DNA of 64,000 bases, taken from NCBI GenBank assembly GCA_002295635.1, contig DBHK01000027.1, forward strand, positions 314,891-378,890, in the 5' to 3' direction. Below are positions 1 to 8,389 of this stretch, one piece after another (the first letter of the stretch is position 1; every line of letters begins with the position of its first letter). Origin of the DNA: UBA830 sp002295635. Its GTDB lineage: Bacteria > Pseudomonadota > Alphaproteobacteria > MPNO01 > UBA830. Both the position numbers and the translations under genes were made by a program. The notes beneath the pieces were generated by a model that was given only the letters and a program-made list of their open reading frames with translations, was not told the DNA's origin and did not search any database.

Positions 1-420
1 TTCTACTCCAACACAGAGAGTAAAAAGGGTGTGGACTTAAACTCGACGGGTAAGGCGGCTTTGGTCTTTCACTGGAAATCTCTGCGACGACAGGTGCGGG
101 TATCAGGCCCGACGGAACGCGTACACGACAGCGAAGCTGACGACTATTTCGCGAGCCGCCCCAGAGGCAGCCAAATCGGCGCTTGGGCTTCAGACCAATC
201 ACGTCCGCTTGAAGGCCGGTTTGAGTTAGAGAAGCGGGTTGCGCGCTTCGCTGCCAAGTTCGGTACCGGCAAAGTGCCGCGACCACCGTTCTGGACTGGC
301 TATCGGGTGACTCCCCTTGAGATTGAATTCTGGCAGGATAAGCCGTTCCGTCTACATGAGCGTATTGTATATAGCCGCCAGGCAAATGGTGATTGGATAA
401 CTGGCAGGATATTTCCCTAA
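1..420 (+). CDS. pdxH: Pyridoxamine 5'-phosphate oxidase, C-terminal part (5' end outside window)
   Basis: Oxidises pyridoxamine or pyridoxine 5'-phosphate to pyridoxal 5'-phosphate with FMN, in the cytosol. The reading frame is open from base 1 and its first residues (FYSNTESKKG) already match the middle of PdxH, so the GTG at 31 is not the start. Family hallmarks are visible: FHWKSLRRQVRV (FMN contact and substrate loop), SRPRGSQIGAWAS, and the C-terminal WxGYRVxPxxIEFWQ block followed by FRLHER. The stop at 418-420 fits the normal family C-terminus. PLP made by this enzyme is needed by HemA, the class III aminotransferase, ThrC and GcvP further along. Identity is very secure; only the N-terminal part is missing. 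Confidence 0.96.
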   Translation, partial: FYSNTESKKGVDLNSTGKAALVFHWKSLRRQVRVSGPTERVHDSEADDYFASRPRGSQIGAWASDQSRPLEGRFELEKRVARFAAKFGTGKVPRPPFWTGYRVTPLEIEFWQDKPFRLHERIVYSRQANGDWITGRIFP

Positions 421-713
421 AAGATATAGATCCTGCGCAGTGGGCCGGAATTAATCCTTTTGTTTAGTTTTAAACGGAAAGAAGCGGATTATTATTTCCT
501 TAATGACTGATATGGCGTTTAGTATCTCCCGCCCTAACCCCCCTCTAATAGCTATAAACGCCTGATAGTTGTCGAGAGTTTCCGATAAGCGTTAATACGT
601 GGTTAGAATTTGACGCTTGAAGATGTAGATAAAACCCAGCATTCTTAGGTTGTAACCATTAGGTGGGTCGGTATGGCCAACGCGCTACCGGCTAGAATAG
701 CTCGGGAGGCACG

Positions 714-1580
714 ATGAGTTTCAAGACAATTCTGGTTCCTATCAGTTCGCCGGAAGCAAGCAGATCGACGTTAGATGCTGCATTACTGGTGGCGAAGCGC
801 TGGGGATCCCATATAGAAGCGTTACACGTTCGCGCCGATCCGCGCGGCCTCGTCCCGTATACCGGCGAGGGTATGGACGGTTCCATGATCGAGGAAATCA
901 TGGACGTGACACAGCGAGAAGGTAATGCTCGCGCTAGCGAAACCAAAGCCATGTTCGAAACTTTTTGTACCGAAAATACACTGACTATAAGCGACACGCC
1001 ATCAGCTGAGGCCAAGGTCACGGTGTCTTGGTCTGAAGACACGGGACGTGAAGATGAGATCGTTGCGCTTAAAGGGCGGCTCTATGATTTGATCATCGTG
1101 GGCCGTCCGCTGGCCACATCACCACTCCCGTCGCCGATCACGCTAGAAGCGGCACTACATGATACCGGCCGGCCAATACTTGTGGTACCACCGGAGACAC
1201 CGACCGATATCGCCGGGCATATTGCAATCGCTTGGGAGGCGAGCCCGGAGGCCGCCCGCACTATCGCCGTTTCGATTCAGTCGCTGTCTCTGGCAGAGAA
1301 GGTAAGTATTTTGGCGCCGAAATTGCTACAACCTCTGCCTCTAAAACCCTCAGATTTGGTCGACCGTTTGATCTGGCACGGTATTACCGCCTCGATTCAC
1401 GAATTCGATGCTCAGGCGGGAGGTCTTGGTGCGGCATTCCTCGCGCAAACCAGTGCAATAGGGGCCGACTTGCTGGTTAAGGGCGCATACTCGCAGAGTC
1501 GGCTTCGCCAGATGGTTCTCGGCGGTCGTACACGCCATATCCTTAATCATACTACCATTCCAACTCTTCTAGCGAAGTAA
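714..1580 (+). CDS. Universal stress protein, tandem UspA domains
   Basis: A 288-residue cytosolic protein, about twice the usual UspA length and readable as two UspA-like halves (about 1-155 and 160-288). The first half begins MSFKTILVPIS, the usual first strand of the fold, and has LYDLIIVGRP near its end. The second half ends with the GADLLVKGAYSQSRLRQMVLGG type motif, matching the ATP-binding G-x2-G-x9-G(S/T) region, then HTTIPTLLAK. Start is supported by a GGGAGG Shine-Dalgarno ending about 5 nt before the ATG. Lies 21 nt upstream of the SDR gene, probably co-transcribed. UspA proteins are stress-linked, but the precise role here cannot be read from sequence. Confidence 0.9.
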   Translation: MSFKTILVPISSPEASRSTLDAALLVAKRWGSHIEALHVRADPRGLVPYTGEGMDGSMIEEIMDVTQREGNARASETKAMFETFCTENTLTISDTPSAEAKVTVSWSEDTGREDEIVALKGRLYDLIIVGRPLATSPLPSPITLEAALHDTGRPILVVPPETPTDIAGHIAIAWEASPEAARTIAVSIQSLSLAEKVSILAPKLLQPLPLKPSDLVDRLIWHGITASIHEFDAQAGGLGAAFLAQTSAIGADLLVKGAYSQSRLRQMVLGGRTRHILNHTTIPTLLAK

Positions 1581-1601
1581 TGAACACAGTATAAATACTG
1601 A

Positions 1602-2342
1602 ATGACTGAAATACTAAGAACTTTGATTTTGACTGGCGCTAGCCGCGGGATTGGCCATGCGACGGTACGCCGGTTTAGTGAAGCGGGCTGGCGTATAATT
1701 ACATGTTCGCGCGACGATTTACCGGAGGCCTACCCCGACGATCCTAACTGGGCACACCACATTCCCACTGATCTGGGTAACGCGGATGAACTGACAGCGT
1801 TTATAGAGCACGCAAACCAACTGATCGGCGAAGGCGGGCTATCTGCGCTGGTTAACAACGCCGCTATGTCCCCAAAGACGCCGTATAAGGAGCGGCTTGG
1901 CTGCTTGAATGGTGACGAGGGAGCTTGGAGAGAGGTTTTTGATCTTAATTTTTTTGTACCTCTTAAACTCTGTCGGGGATTCGCAGCCGCTTTGCACCGT
2001 GGAAAGGGCGCAGTGGTAAATATCACTTCTATCGCTGGGCATCGTGCACATCCATATGCAGGCTCAGCCTATTCAGTTTCCAAGGCGGCTCTTTCATCTT
2101 TAACTAGGGAGTTGGCAGTAGAATTCGCTGAGCTGGATGTTCGGGTAAACGCTGTAGCACCAGGTGAAATTGAAACCGAAATGATCGGGCCGGAATACGA
2201 ATCGCTACTCCCCCGAATACCTCTCAACCGGATGGGATCCGCCGCCGAAGTTGCCGGCGCAGTCCTACAGCTCTGTACTTCTGACTTCGGTTATGTTACC
2301 GGGACGGAACTATTCGTTACCGGTGGTCAGCATCTTCTTTAA
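1602..2342 (+). CDS. Short-chain dehydrogenase/reductase (SDR) family oxidoreductase
   Basis: A 246-residue Rossmann-fold NAD(P)-dependent oxidoreductase. Visible motifs: TGASRGIG cofactor loop (about residues 12-19), NNAA after beta-4, the catalytic Ser in the VNITSIAG strand, and the YSVSK catalytic Tyr-Lys pair. The C-terminus has the common VTGTELFVTGGQ end. The region after NNAA contains an insertion (KTPYKERLGCLNGDEGAWREVFDL, split here as KTPYKERLG and CLNGDEGAWREVF) that is slightly longer than in FabG. The substrate is not predictable. It follows the Usp gene after 21 nt with little Shine-Dalgarno signal, so translation may depend on coupling or a leader. Confidence 0.88.
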   Translation: MTEILRTLILTGASRGIGHATVRRFSEAGWRIITCSRDDLPEAYPDDPNWAHHIPTDLGNADELTAFIEHANQLIGEGGLSALVNNAAMSPKTPYKERLGCLNGDEGAWREVFDLNFFVPLKLCRGFAAALHRGKGAVVNITSIAGHRAHPYAGSAYSVSKAALSSLTRELAVEFAELDVRVNAVAPGEIETEMIGPEYESLLPRIPLNRMGSAAEVAGAVLQLCTSDFGYVTGTELFVTGGQHLL

Positions 2343-2614
2343 AAAATAGCATCTTCCATTTAGGCCTCATGACCTAGGCCAGCATACTGGCTAAAAATGA
2401 ATCATTAAATGTTGCTTACTAGCCTTGGTATTTTGGTAATAAACTCGGCGGAGTGAGACCTTTAGTGATTCCCCGTTGATCCGAACCTATCTGCAAGGAA
2501 AACCTTCGGATCCAATTTCCGGCGTTAAAAGAAGAGCAGCATTTCGATTATGCAATAATTACTGTGATAGACAGTCGTAGCACTGATAAAGCGGTTATTT
2601 AATGTCTGTCAATG

Positions 2615-3142
2615 TCAGACGCGCTTTTGTAGATTCCGAAGCCAAGTTAAACGCCTTTTTACCAAGTCGATATCATGCGCAAGCCAGTCTTGGAAAAGTT
2701 TTTCTTCTGACTTTGGATTATGCAAATCATTCAGGCGAGCAAGTTCGATTTCGCAGGCATCGATTAAAAGATCCACTTGGTCTCGCCGTTCACCTCGATC
2801 CAGCAAGTCCAGAAAACGCATTTTAAGGGCGATGACCAGTTTCGACATATCTGTAAGTGGTGGTCGTACCGTTGCCTTCAGCAACGTCAATAGCTCTCCT
2901 CGCCCCTGTTCGGTGAGAGAAAGAACTGCCTCGGGTTCATCGCTGTCTGAATAAATCAGACCTTCATAGCGTAAAAGCTCGATTGATGGCCCGGTCAGCT
3001 CCAGAGATGGTCCGGCGATGCGGCCAACGAACTGACGAACCGCATTTGCGAGACCCGCATAATCCAATGGCGTCTCAGACAGGATGCCGAGTAAAACAAG
3101 TCTGATTGTTTCCTTCGGAAGGAGGGAGTTATCGCTGAACAT
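2615..3142 (-). CDS. Small winged-helix regulator, PadR-like
   Basis: A 175-residue protein of uncertain function. The N-terminal 90 residues (ETIRLVLLGILSETPLDYAGLANAV, seen in parts, then ELLRYEGLIYSDSD and LSLTEQGR) read as a winged-helix domain: LGILSE opens PadR-type domains, and LxxEGLI with LTxxGR matches the wing. The remainder is a charged helical region (LARLNDLHNPK, HDIDLVKRRLTWLRNL) similar to the C-terminal dimerisation helices of PadR-like proteins. It converges with the SDR gene across a 272-nt gap. Effector and targets are unknown; hemA lies just upstream on the same strand 52 nt away, so one transcript is possible. Confidence 0.6.
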   Translation of the reverse strand: MFSDNSLLPKETIRLVLLGILSETPLDYAGLANAVRQFVGRIAGPSLELTGPSIELLRYEGLIYSDSDEPEAVLSLTEQGRGELLTLLKATVRPPLTDMSKLVIALKMRFLDLLDRGERRDQVDLLIDACEIELARLNDLHNPKSEEKLFQDWLAHDIDLVKRRLTWLRNLQKRV

Positions 3143-3194
3143 AAAGCTAATCTACCACCATAAAACTAATAAGTCTAAAGCCCTCGACTTCGAA

Positions 3195-4406
3195 TTATGC
3201 CGCTGCGGATATTGCAAGGCGACCCCAAATTTCCTGTAAAGATCTAACCAGATGCGACATGTCCTCGTCAGAGTGAAGTGGTCCAGGTGTTAAACGTAAG
3301 CGCTCGCTGCCTTTTGGAACCGTTGGATAGTTGATCGGTTGCACGTAAATGCGATGTAGGTTCATCAGCTCGTCGGTTACTTGTTTGCAAAGCACAGGAT
3401 CGCCAACAAGAATCGGAACGATGTGCGACGCTGATTGCATCACCGGGAGGTCCGCTTCCCGAAGGAGCCTTTTCAAGGTTGAGGCCCGTTCCCGCTGATG
3501 CTTCCTCTCTACACCGCTGCCTTTCAGATGCCGAACGCTCGCGAGGGCGCCCGCTGCAACGGCGGGAGGTAGTGCAGTCGTGAATATGAACCCGGATGCA
3601 TAGGAGCGTATAAAATCGATCATCGACGCGGAACCTGCGATATATCCCCCAATCACACCAAAAGCCTTCGCCAAGGTGCCCTGAATGACTGTTATTCGGT
3701 CCATCGCACCGTCTCGTTCAGCGACCCCCGCACCTCGAGGGCCGTACATCCCGACCGCGTGGACCTCATCCAAATAGGTCATCGCATTGTATTTATCCGC
3801 GAGATCACAAATTGCCTCAATCGGCGAAATGTCACCATTCATCGAATAAACGGACTCAAAAACGATTACTTTCGGCCGGTGGATGTCAATCGACTGGAGT
3901 TTTCGCTCCAAGTCTTCCATATCATTATGTGCGAAGATAACTTTTTCAGACATACTATGGCGTATGCCAGCGATCATGGATGCATGATTATCTGCGTCTG
4001 AAACAAGCACACAATCGGGCATCTGAGCTCCAATGGTGGACAAGGCCGCTTCGTTTGCAACATATCCAGATGTAAAAACAAGGGCGGATTCGGTCCGGTG
4101 TAGGTCCGCTAGTTCCTCCTCCAAAAGTACGTGGTAATGTGTTGTACCCGATATATTACGGGTTCCTCCGGCTCCTGCCCCAACTTTGTCAATTGCTTCC
4201 TTCATCGCTTTGCGGACAAGCCCACTCTGTCCCATTCCGAGGTAATCGTTAGAACACCAAACCGTGACATCTTCGGTGCCGTCTTCGGAATGACTCGTCG
4301 CCCTGGGGAAGGCGCCTACCTGCCGTTCCAGATCAGCAAACACCCGATATCGGCCCTCACTTTTGAGATCCAAAATCCGATCAGCAAAAAACTGTTCGTA
4401 GTTCAT
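3195..4406 (-). CDS. hemA: 5-aminolevulinate synthase
   Basis: Condenses glycine and succinyl-CoA to 5-aminolevulinate, the committed step of haem synthesis by the Shemin route, in the cytosol with PLP. The 403-residue product has the alpha-oxoamine synthase layout: NDYLGMG near the N-terminus, GTRNISGT, DADNHASMI, the YLDEVHAVG strand with the PLP-binding Asp, and TLAKAFG with the Schiff-base lysine (K247, matching K248 of Rhodobacter enzymes). The start is the ATG at 4406 (MNYEQFF): GGAGAG lies about 8 nt upstream, whereas the upstream in-frame start at 4439 lacks a comparable signal. ALAS is characteristic of Alphaproteobacteria among bacteria. Haem feeds the cox operon at 15-21 kb. Confidence 0.96.
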   Translation of the reverse strand: MNYEQFFADRILDLKSEGRYRVFADLERQVGAFPRATSHSEDGTEDVTVWCSNDYLGMGQSGLVRKAMKEAIDKVGAGAGGTRNISGTTHYHVLLEEELADLHRTESALVFTSGYVANEAALSTIGAQMPDCVLVSDADNHASMIAGIRHSMSEKVIFAHNDMEDLERKLQSIDIHRPKVIVFESVYSMNGDISPIEAICDLADKYNAMTYLDEVHAVGMYGPRGAGVAERDGAMDRITVIQGTLAKAFGVIGGYIAGSASMIDFIRSYASGFIFTTALPPAVAAGALASVRHLKGSGVERKHQRERASTLKRLLREADLPVMQSASHIVPILVGDPVLCKQVTDELMNLHRIYVQPINYPTVPKGSERLRLTPGPLHSDEDMSHLVRSLQEIWGRLAISAAA

Positions 4407-4585
4407 CGACGGCGCTCTCCAAGACACTTCGGGTGTCAAATAAGGGTCGACAACAAATCATCACCCACCGCGAGAAGATAATAATATAGGTAAAACCGAA
4501 TGGAAATACATGGCTACCCCAGTTTTGATAACGTTCCGCTTTTTGGGCTGATATGTCGCGCCTTAAGATACGTAAAGTGGAAATT

Positions 4586-6001
4586 TTATGTGAAAAAACC
4601 AGAATCGGCGGCAATCCAAGTCTCTTGCAATGCCTCGCTAAACCTATCGAACATTTCGTTAATCTCAGCGTTGGAAATTATAAGAGGGGGGCAAAACGCT
4701 ACACGGTCGCCCATTGCTCGCAGAATCAGGCCCTTCTTCTGGGCTTGAGCGACCAGCCACGGACCTACTTTACCCGTCGGCTCAAAGGGAGTTCTAGTCT
4801 CTCTATCAGCGATCAATTCTATTGCGCCGACAAGCCCCAGACCCATCGTTTCGCCAACTAGAGGGTGGTCTTTAAAACTATGTAGGCGTTTAAGGAAAGC
4901 TGTGCTTCGGGCTTTTACTTGGGAGATCAGGTCCATTTCCTCGTATATTTTTAGTGTCTCTATTGCAACCGCGGCTGGGACCGGGTGACCGGAATAGGTG
5001 TAACCGTGTCCGAAAACTCCCATATTATCGGTCTCGGGCGCAATGGAATCGAAAACTCGATCGTTGACCATCAAAGCCGAGATTGGCAGATAGCCGGATG
5101 TAAGTGCCTTGGCGCAGGTTAGAATATCCGGGTTCAAACCAAGCGTTTGGCTACCCCACATCTTACCCGTGCGGCCAAAGCCGCAAATCACTTCATCTGC
5201 TACCAGCAAGACATCGTGTTTTTTTAGTACAAGTTGGATCTTTTCGAAATAAGTCGCTGGTGGCACGATTACCCCTCCCGCGCCCATCACCGGTTCGGCG
5301 AAAAAGGCCGCGACAGTATGAGGCCCTTCCTCCTCGATTAGTTTTTCGAGGTTGTAGGCACACCGGGACGCAAATTCCTCTTCCGACTCCCCCTCCGCGC
5401 CTAAGTGATAAAAATGTGGCATTTCGGTATGCAAAAATCCGTCGAGTGGTGTGTCAAATGCCTTATGATTAATGGGTACTCCTGTAATGCTAGCTGCGGC
5501 GATCGTAACGCCGTGATAGGCTTTGAAACGGCTAATTATTTTTTTCTTTTCTGGCCGGCCCATTGCGTTGTTCATATACCAGATCATTTTCACCGCAGTA
5601 TCTGCGGCTTCCGAACCGGAATTACAGTAGAATACTTTTGACATTGGTACCGGTGCTAGGGCGAGCAACCGTTCAGCAAGCTCGATCTGCGGTGGATGAC
5701 TTTTTTGGCTAAATCCATGATAAAATGGCAGTTTACTCATCTGTTGGCTCGCTGCTTCTGCGAGCCGCCGTTCGCTAAATCCAAGAGATGCGCACCAGAG
5801 GCCAGACATGCCTTCAAGGTATTTTTCTCCGTCTTCGTCCCAAACGTATACACCTTCGCCGCGTGTCATGACTAATGGCCCTTCCGACTGGTTTACGACG
5901 GCGTTCGAGTACGGGTGAAAAACCGTTTCTGCCCCTCGGCGGCTGAGCGAGTTCACACCGCTAGGAGTGGACCCATATTTTTGTCCGTTAGGGAAATTCA
6001 T
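4586..6001 (-). CDS. Class III (omega) aminotransferase, PLP-dependent
   Basis: A 471-residue fold-type I aminotransferase acting on a terminal amino group. Signals: GLWCASLGF, FYCNSGSEAADTAVK phosphate-binding turn, FKAYHGVTIA, the VADEVICGFGRTGKM strand with D269, and the PLP lysine K298 in TCAKALTSGYLP. These match the family often annotated as aspartate aminotransferase family or omega-amino acid:pyruvate aminotransferase; the exact donor (beta-alanine, GABA, putrescine, taurine) is not decidable by eye. It lies 34 nt downstream of moaA on the same strand, so it may share its transcript, though no functional link to molybdenum cofactor is evident. Upstream of the ATG no good Shine-Dalgarno is seen. 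Confidence 0.9.
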   Translation of the reverse strand: MNFPNGQKYGSTPSGVNSLSRRGAETVFHPYSNAVVNQSEGPLVMTRGEGVYVWDEDGEKYLEGMSGLWCASLGFSERRLAEAASQQMSKLPFYHGFSQKSHPPQIELAERLLALAPVPMSKVFYCNSGSEAADTAVKMIWYMNNAMGRPEKKKIISRFKAYHGVTIAAASITGVPINHKAFDTPLDGFLHTEMPHFYHLGAEGESEEEFASRCAYNLEKLIEEEGPHTVAAFFAEPVMGAGGVIVPPATYFEKIQLVLKKHDVLLVADEVICGFGRTGKMWGSQTLGLNPDILTCAKALTSGYLPISALMVNDRVFDSIAPETDNMGVFGHGYTYSGHPVPAAVAIETLKIYEEMDLISQVKARSTAFLKRLHSFKDHPLVGETMGLGLVGAIELIADRETRTPFEPTGKVGPWLVAQAQKKGLILRAMGDRVAFCPPLIISNAEINEMFDRFSEALQETWIAADSGFFT

Positions 6002-6035
6002 GAAGGCAGCCAGTCAGCAAAAATCTATGGTTGTA

Positions 6036-7058
6036 TCAGCCGCCAGTGACGCTCATATGCCTGGAGACGGCGGGGGTGGCGCGTCGTCGATCAATGATAA
6101 AATCGTGGCCTTTTGGCTTGCGTGCGATAGCAGCGTCCAAGGCGCGCATCAATTCCTCTTCATCCTCGTCGCGAAGAGGTGCACGCAAATCAGTGGCATC
6201 TTCCTGACCAAGGCACATGAAAAGCGTCCCGGTGCAGGTCACCCGGACTCTATTACACGTTTCGCAGAAATTATGGGTCATCGGCGTGATGAAACCGATA
6301 CGTCCACCTGTTTCCCCGACCCTCACGTAACGGGCGGGGCCGCCAGTCGTATAGTCGATATCCTCTAGCGTCCAACGCTTTTTAAGTTCGGAACGAACCA
6401 TCGACAAAGGCCAGTACTGGTCGAGCCGGACGTTACCCCCTATTTCACCCAAAGGCATAACTTCGATGAAGGTGAGGTCAAAGTTACGTTCGCCGCACCA
6501 AGAGACCATATCGTGAATTTCAACGTCATTAACGCCCCTCAACGCGACTGCGTTTATCTTGATACGGTGACCGGCGTCGACAGCGGCATCGATACCGCCT
6601 AATACTTGATCCAGCTTTCCCCAACGGGTTATTTTCTCGAACGTTTGGGGGTTCAGGGTATCCAACGAGACATTAATACGGCGGACCCCGGCGTCAAAAA
6701 GTCCCCTTGCGTGGCGTTCGAGCTGGCTCGCATTTGTGGTAAGAGTAAGTTCGTCTAGCGCGCCGGTGTCAAGGTTGCGGCCAAGGCGTTCGAACAACCA
6801 CATTATATCGCGCCGGACGAGCGGTTCACCACCGGAAATTCGGAGCTTACGCACACCGCGAGTGATAAATGCGCTGCAGAGACGGTCCAGCTCTTCTAAG
6901 CTAAGAACGTCCGTCTTCGGCAAGAAGGACATATTTTCAGACATGCAGTATACGCAGCGAAAATCGCAGCGATCAGTGACCGATACTCTTAAATAACTAA
7001 CGTGTCGATCATAAGGATCAACTAACGGTCTTTCTATGACATTTAGGTCTGTTTTCAT
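6036..7058 (-). CDS. moaA: GTP 3',8-cyclase, molybdenum cofactor biosynthesis protein A
   Basis: Radical SAM enzyme that converts GTP to 3',8-cyclo-7,8-dihydro-GTP, the first step of molybdopterin synthesis. The N-terminal 4Fe-4S/SAM motif is C31-DFR-C35-VY-C38; RISGGEPL is the SAM glycine motif. The C-terminal second cluster motif C-x2-C-x13-C (FCETC to MCLG) and the arginine-rich NRVRVT are present. MoaA normally ends with a GG tail needed for activity; this protein ends in TGG. At 340 residues it is full length. It is divergent from fdhD across 446 nt, forming a Moco block with fdhD, mobA and the ModE-like gene. Confidence 0.96.
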   Translation of the reverse strand: MKTDLNVIERPLVDPYDRHVSYLRVSVTDRCDFRCVYCMSENMSFLPKTDVLSLEELDRLCSAFITRGVRKLRISGGEPLVRRDIMWLFERLGRNLDTGALDELTLTTNASQLERHARGLFDAGVRRINVSLDTLNPQTFEKITRWGKLDQVLGGIDAAVDAGHRIKINAVALRGVNDVEIHDMVSWCGERNFDLTFIEVMPLGEIGGNVRLDQYWPLSMVRSELKKRWTLEDIDYTTGGPARYVRVGETGGRIGFITPMTHNFCETCNRVRVTCTGTLFMCLGQEDATDLRAPLRDEDEEELMRALDAAIARKPKGHDFIIDRRRATPAVSRHMSVTGG

Positions 7059-7504
7059 CTTCTGGAGAGTCCAAACCGGATATTACATCGGATTGCGTTA
7101 TTCACGCTAGACTATAACGCTTCTTTGACCCGAAAGAAAAGGCGCAGAAGATTGGTATCAAAGCTTACCGGCGAGACTTGTCAAAGATTCTGATTGGCTG
7201 ACAAGGGAAAAAGCAAGTGCGGCCATCTCGGCCGTTAACATTTGAGAACCGGTGCTTTAATAATTTCAATTTCATACTGACAATACTGATGTGGGACCGG
7301 TTCTAAATCGATGATCGGATTTAAACCTATAAGTTAGGTAGGGTCAGAGAAGGTCGGATTTCGGCTATGTGAAATAACGTGAAACAGAAATGCAAAATAA
7401 CTTTTTCAGCGTGAGCTATTTCATTCTACATGCTTAGCCCAAAACCAGAAAAAAGGATATTCAACAATATTGTGTGAGATCGCGAACACTATCATACTTT
7501 GTGA
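7059..7504. promoter_or_regulatory. 446-nt divergent moaA/fdhD intergenic region with inverted repeats
   Basis: No convincing gene here. It must hold promoters for both moaA and fdhD. A perfect 9-bp inverted repeat (AGAACCGGT at 7245-7253, ACCGGTTCT at 7296-7304) and a 7-bp one (TGAAATA at 7370-7376, TATTTCA at 7417-7423) are present. They could be operator halves or RNA hairpins. The overall order does not resemble a Moco riboswitch that I can recognise. The fdhD start has no clear Shine-Dalgarno sequence. Confidence 0.4.
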
Positions 7505-8389
7505 ATGTCACGTATTTCAGACTTTTTGGTCCGCCCGGATCCAAAAAACCCGAGTTTGACGGAGAAGGTCGCTGGGATAGATCAGGGTGGACAGAGAATA
7601 GAGACCTCTGTCCCGGTCGAACGACCGCTGGCGCTTTACTTGAACAATCGCGAGATCGTGACCCTCATGACGGTTGGCGATTTTCCCGAATGCCTCGCCG
7701 TCGGATACCTGATCAATCAGAACATGCTGAGGCCTGATGATAGAATCACCGATATAGAATACGATGAAATAGCCGAAGCAGTGGTCGTTCGAACCGAGCA
7801 AGAGACCGATTTTGAGGAGAAACTGGCTAGGCAGACGCGAACTTCTGGATGCGCGTTAGGGACGATATTTGGTGATATTTTGGAAACCTTCGAAGATACT
7901 ATTCTCAATCCGGAGGCAAAAGTACATACCTCTTGGCTCTATGCTCTGACGGCGGCGATCAACAGCACCCCCAGTTTATACACCGAAGCGGGGGGTATCC
8001 ACGGGTGCGTCTTGTGTGATACCGACTGCCCACTTATCTATATGGAGGACGTGGGCCGTCATAACGCTGTTGATAAGATTGCAGGCTATATGTATCTCAA
8101 CGGTATTTCAGCGGACGGCAAAATTTTCTACACCACCGGTCGGCTAACCAGCGAAATGGTAATCAAGACGGTGCAGATGAACATTCCAATACTGATCTCG
8201 AGGTCGGGTTTTACTGCGTGGGGGGTCGAACTTGCCAGAAAGGCTGGGCTTACTCTTATAGGACGGGCCCGGGGCAAGCGGTTCGTCGCCCTGTCGGGAG
8301 AGCAGCGTATAATTTATGACACCAATTCAGAGGCTGCGGCAGAAGAGCCTGCGCAGCTACGACGCAAAGCGGCGGCGGCTGACACGTGA
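7505..8389 (+). CDS. fdhD: FdhD-like sulfurtransferase for formate dehydrogenase / Moco sulfuration
   Basis: FdhD passes sulfur from IscS to the bis-MGD cofactor of formate dehydrogenase. The 294-residue product shows PLALYLNNREIVTLM, the DFPECLAVGYL region, EDVGRHNAVDKI (the most conserved FdhD block) and TTGRLTSEMVIKTVQMNIP followed by SRSGFTAWGVELA. Odd feature: the loop that carries the Cys-x2-Cys pair in E. coli FdhD reads SGCALGT, with only one cysteine (C116), while three cysteines (C168, C171, C175; HGCVLCDTDC) sit just before the DVGRHN block. First gene of a tightly overlapping operon: its TGA overlaps the GTG of the next gene by 4 nt. No formate dehydrogenase is in the window. Confidence 0.92.
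   Translation: MSRISDFLVRPDPKNPSLTEKVAGIDQGGQRIETSVPVERPLALYLNNREIVTLMTVGDFPECLAVGYLINQNMLRPDDRITDIEYDEIAEAVVVRTEQETDFEEKLARQTRTSGCALGTIFGDILETFEDTILNPEAKVHTSWLYALTAAINSTPSLYTEAGGIHGCVLCDTDCPLIYMEDVGRHNAVDKIAGYMYLNGISADGKIFYTTGRLTSEMVIKTVQMNIPILISRSGFTAWGVELARKAGLTLIGRARGKRFVALSGEQRIIYDTNSEAAAEEPAQLRRKAAAADT

Noticed and set aside
592..606. TTAA-N7-TTAG resembling a CtrA site upstream of the Usp gene
   Set aside because: One mismatch to TTAA-N7-TTAA; this short motif arises often in AT-rich gaps and there is no other cell-cycle context here.
2363..2512. Hairpins in the SDR/PadR-like gap (GCCAG-CATA-CTGGC at 2378-2391; GATCCGAA 2478-2485 with TTCGGATC 2505-2512)
   Set aside because: Could be terminators of the convergent genes, but no T-run follows and 8-bp repeats are within chance expectation.
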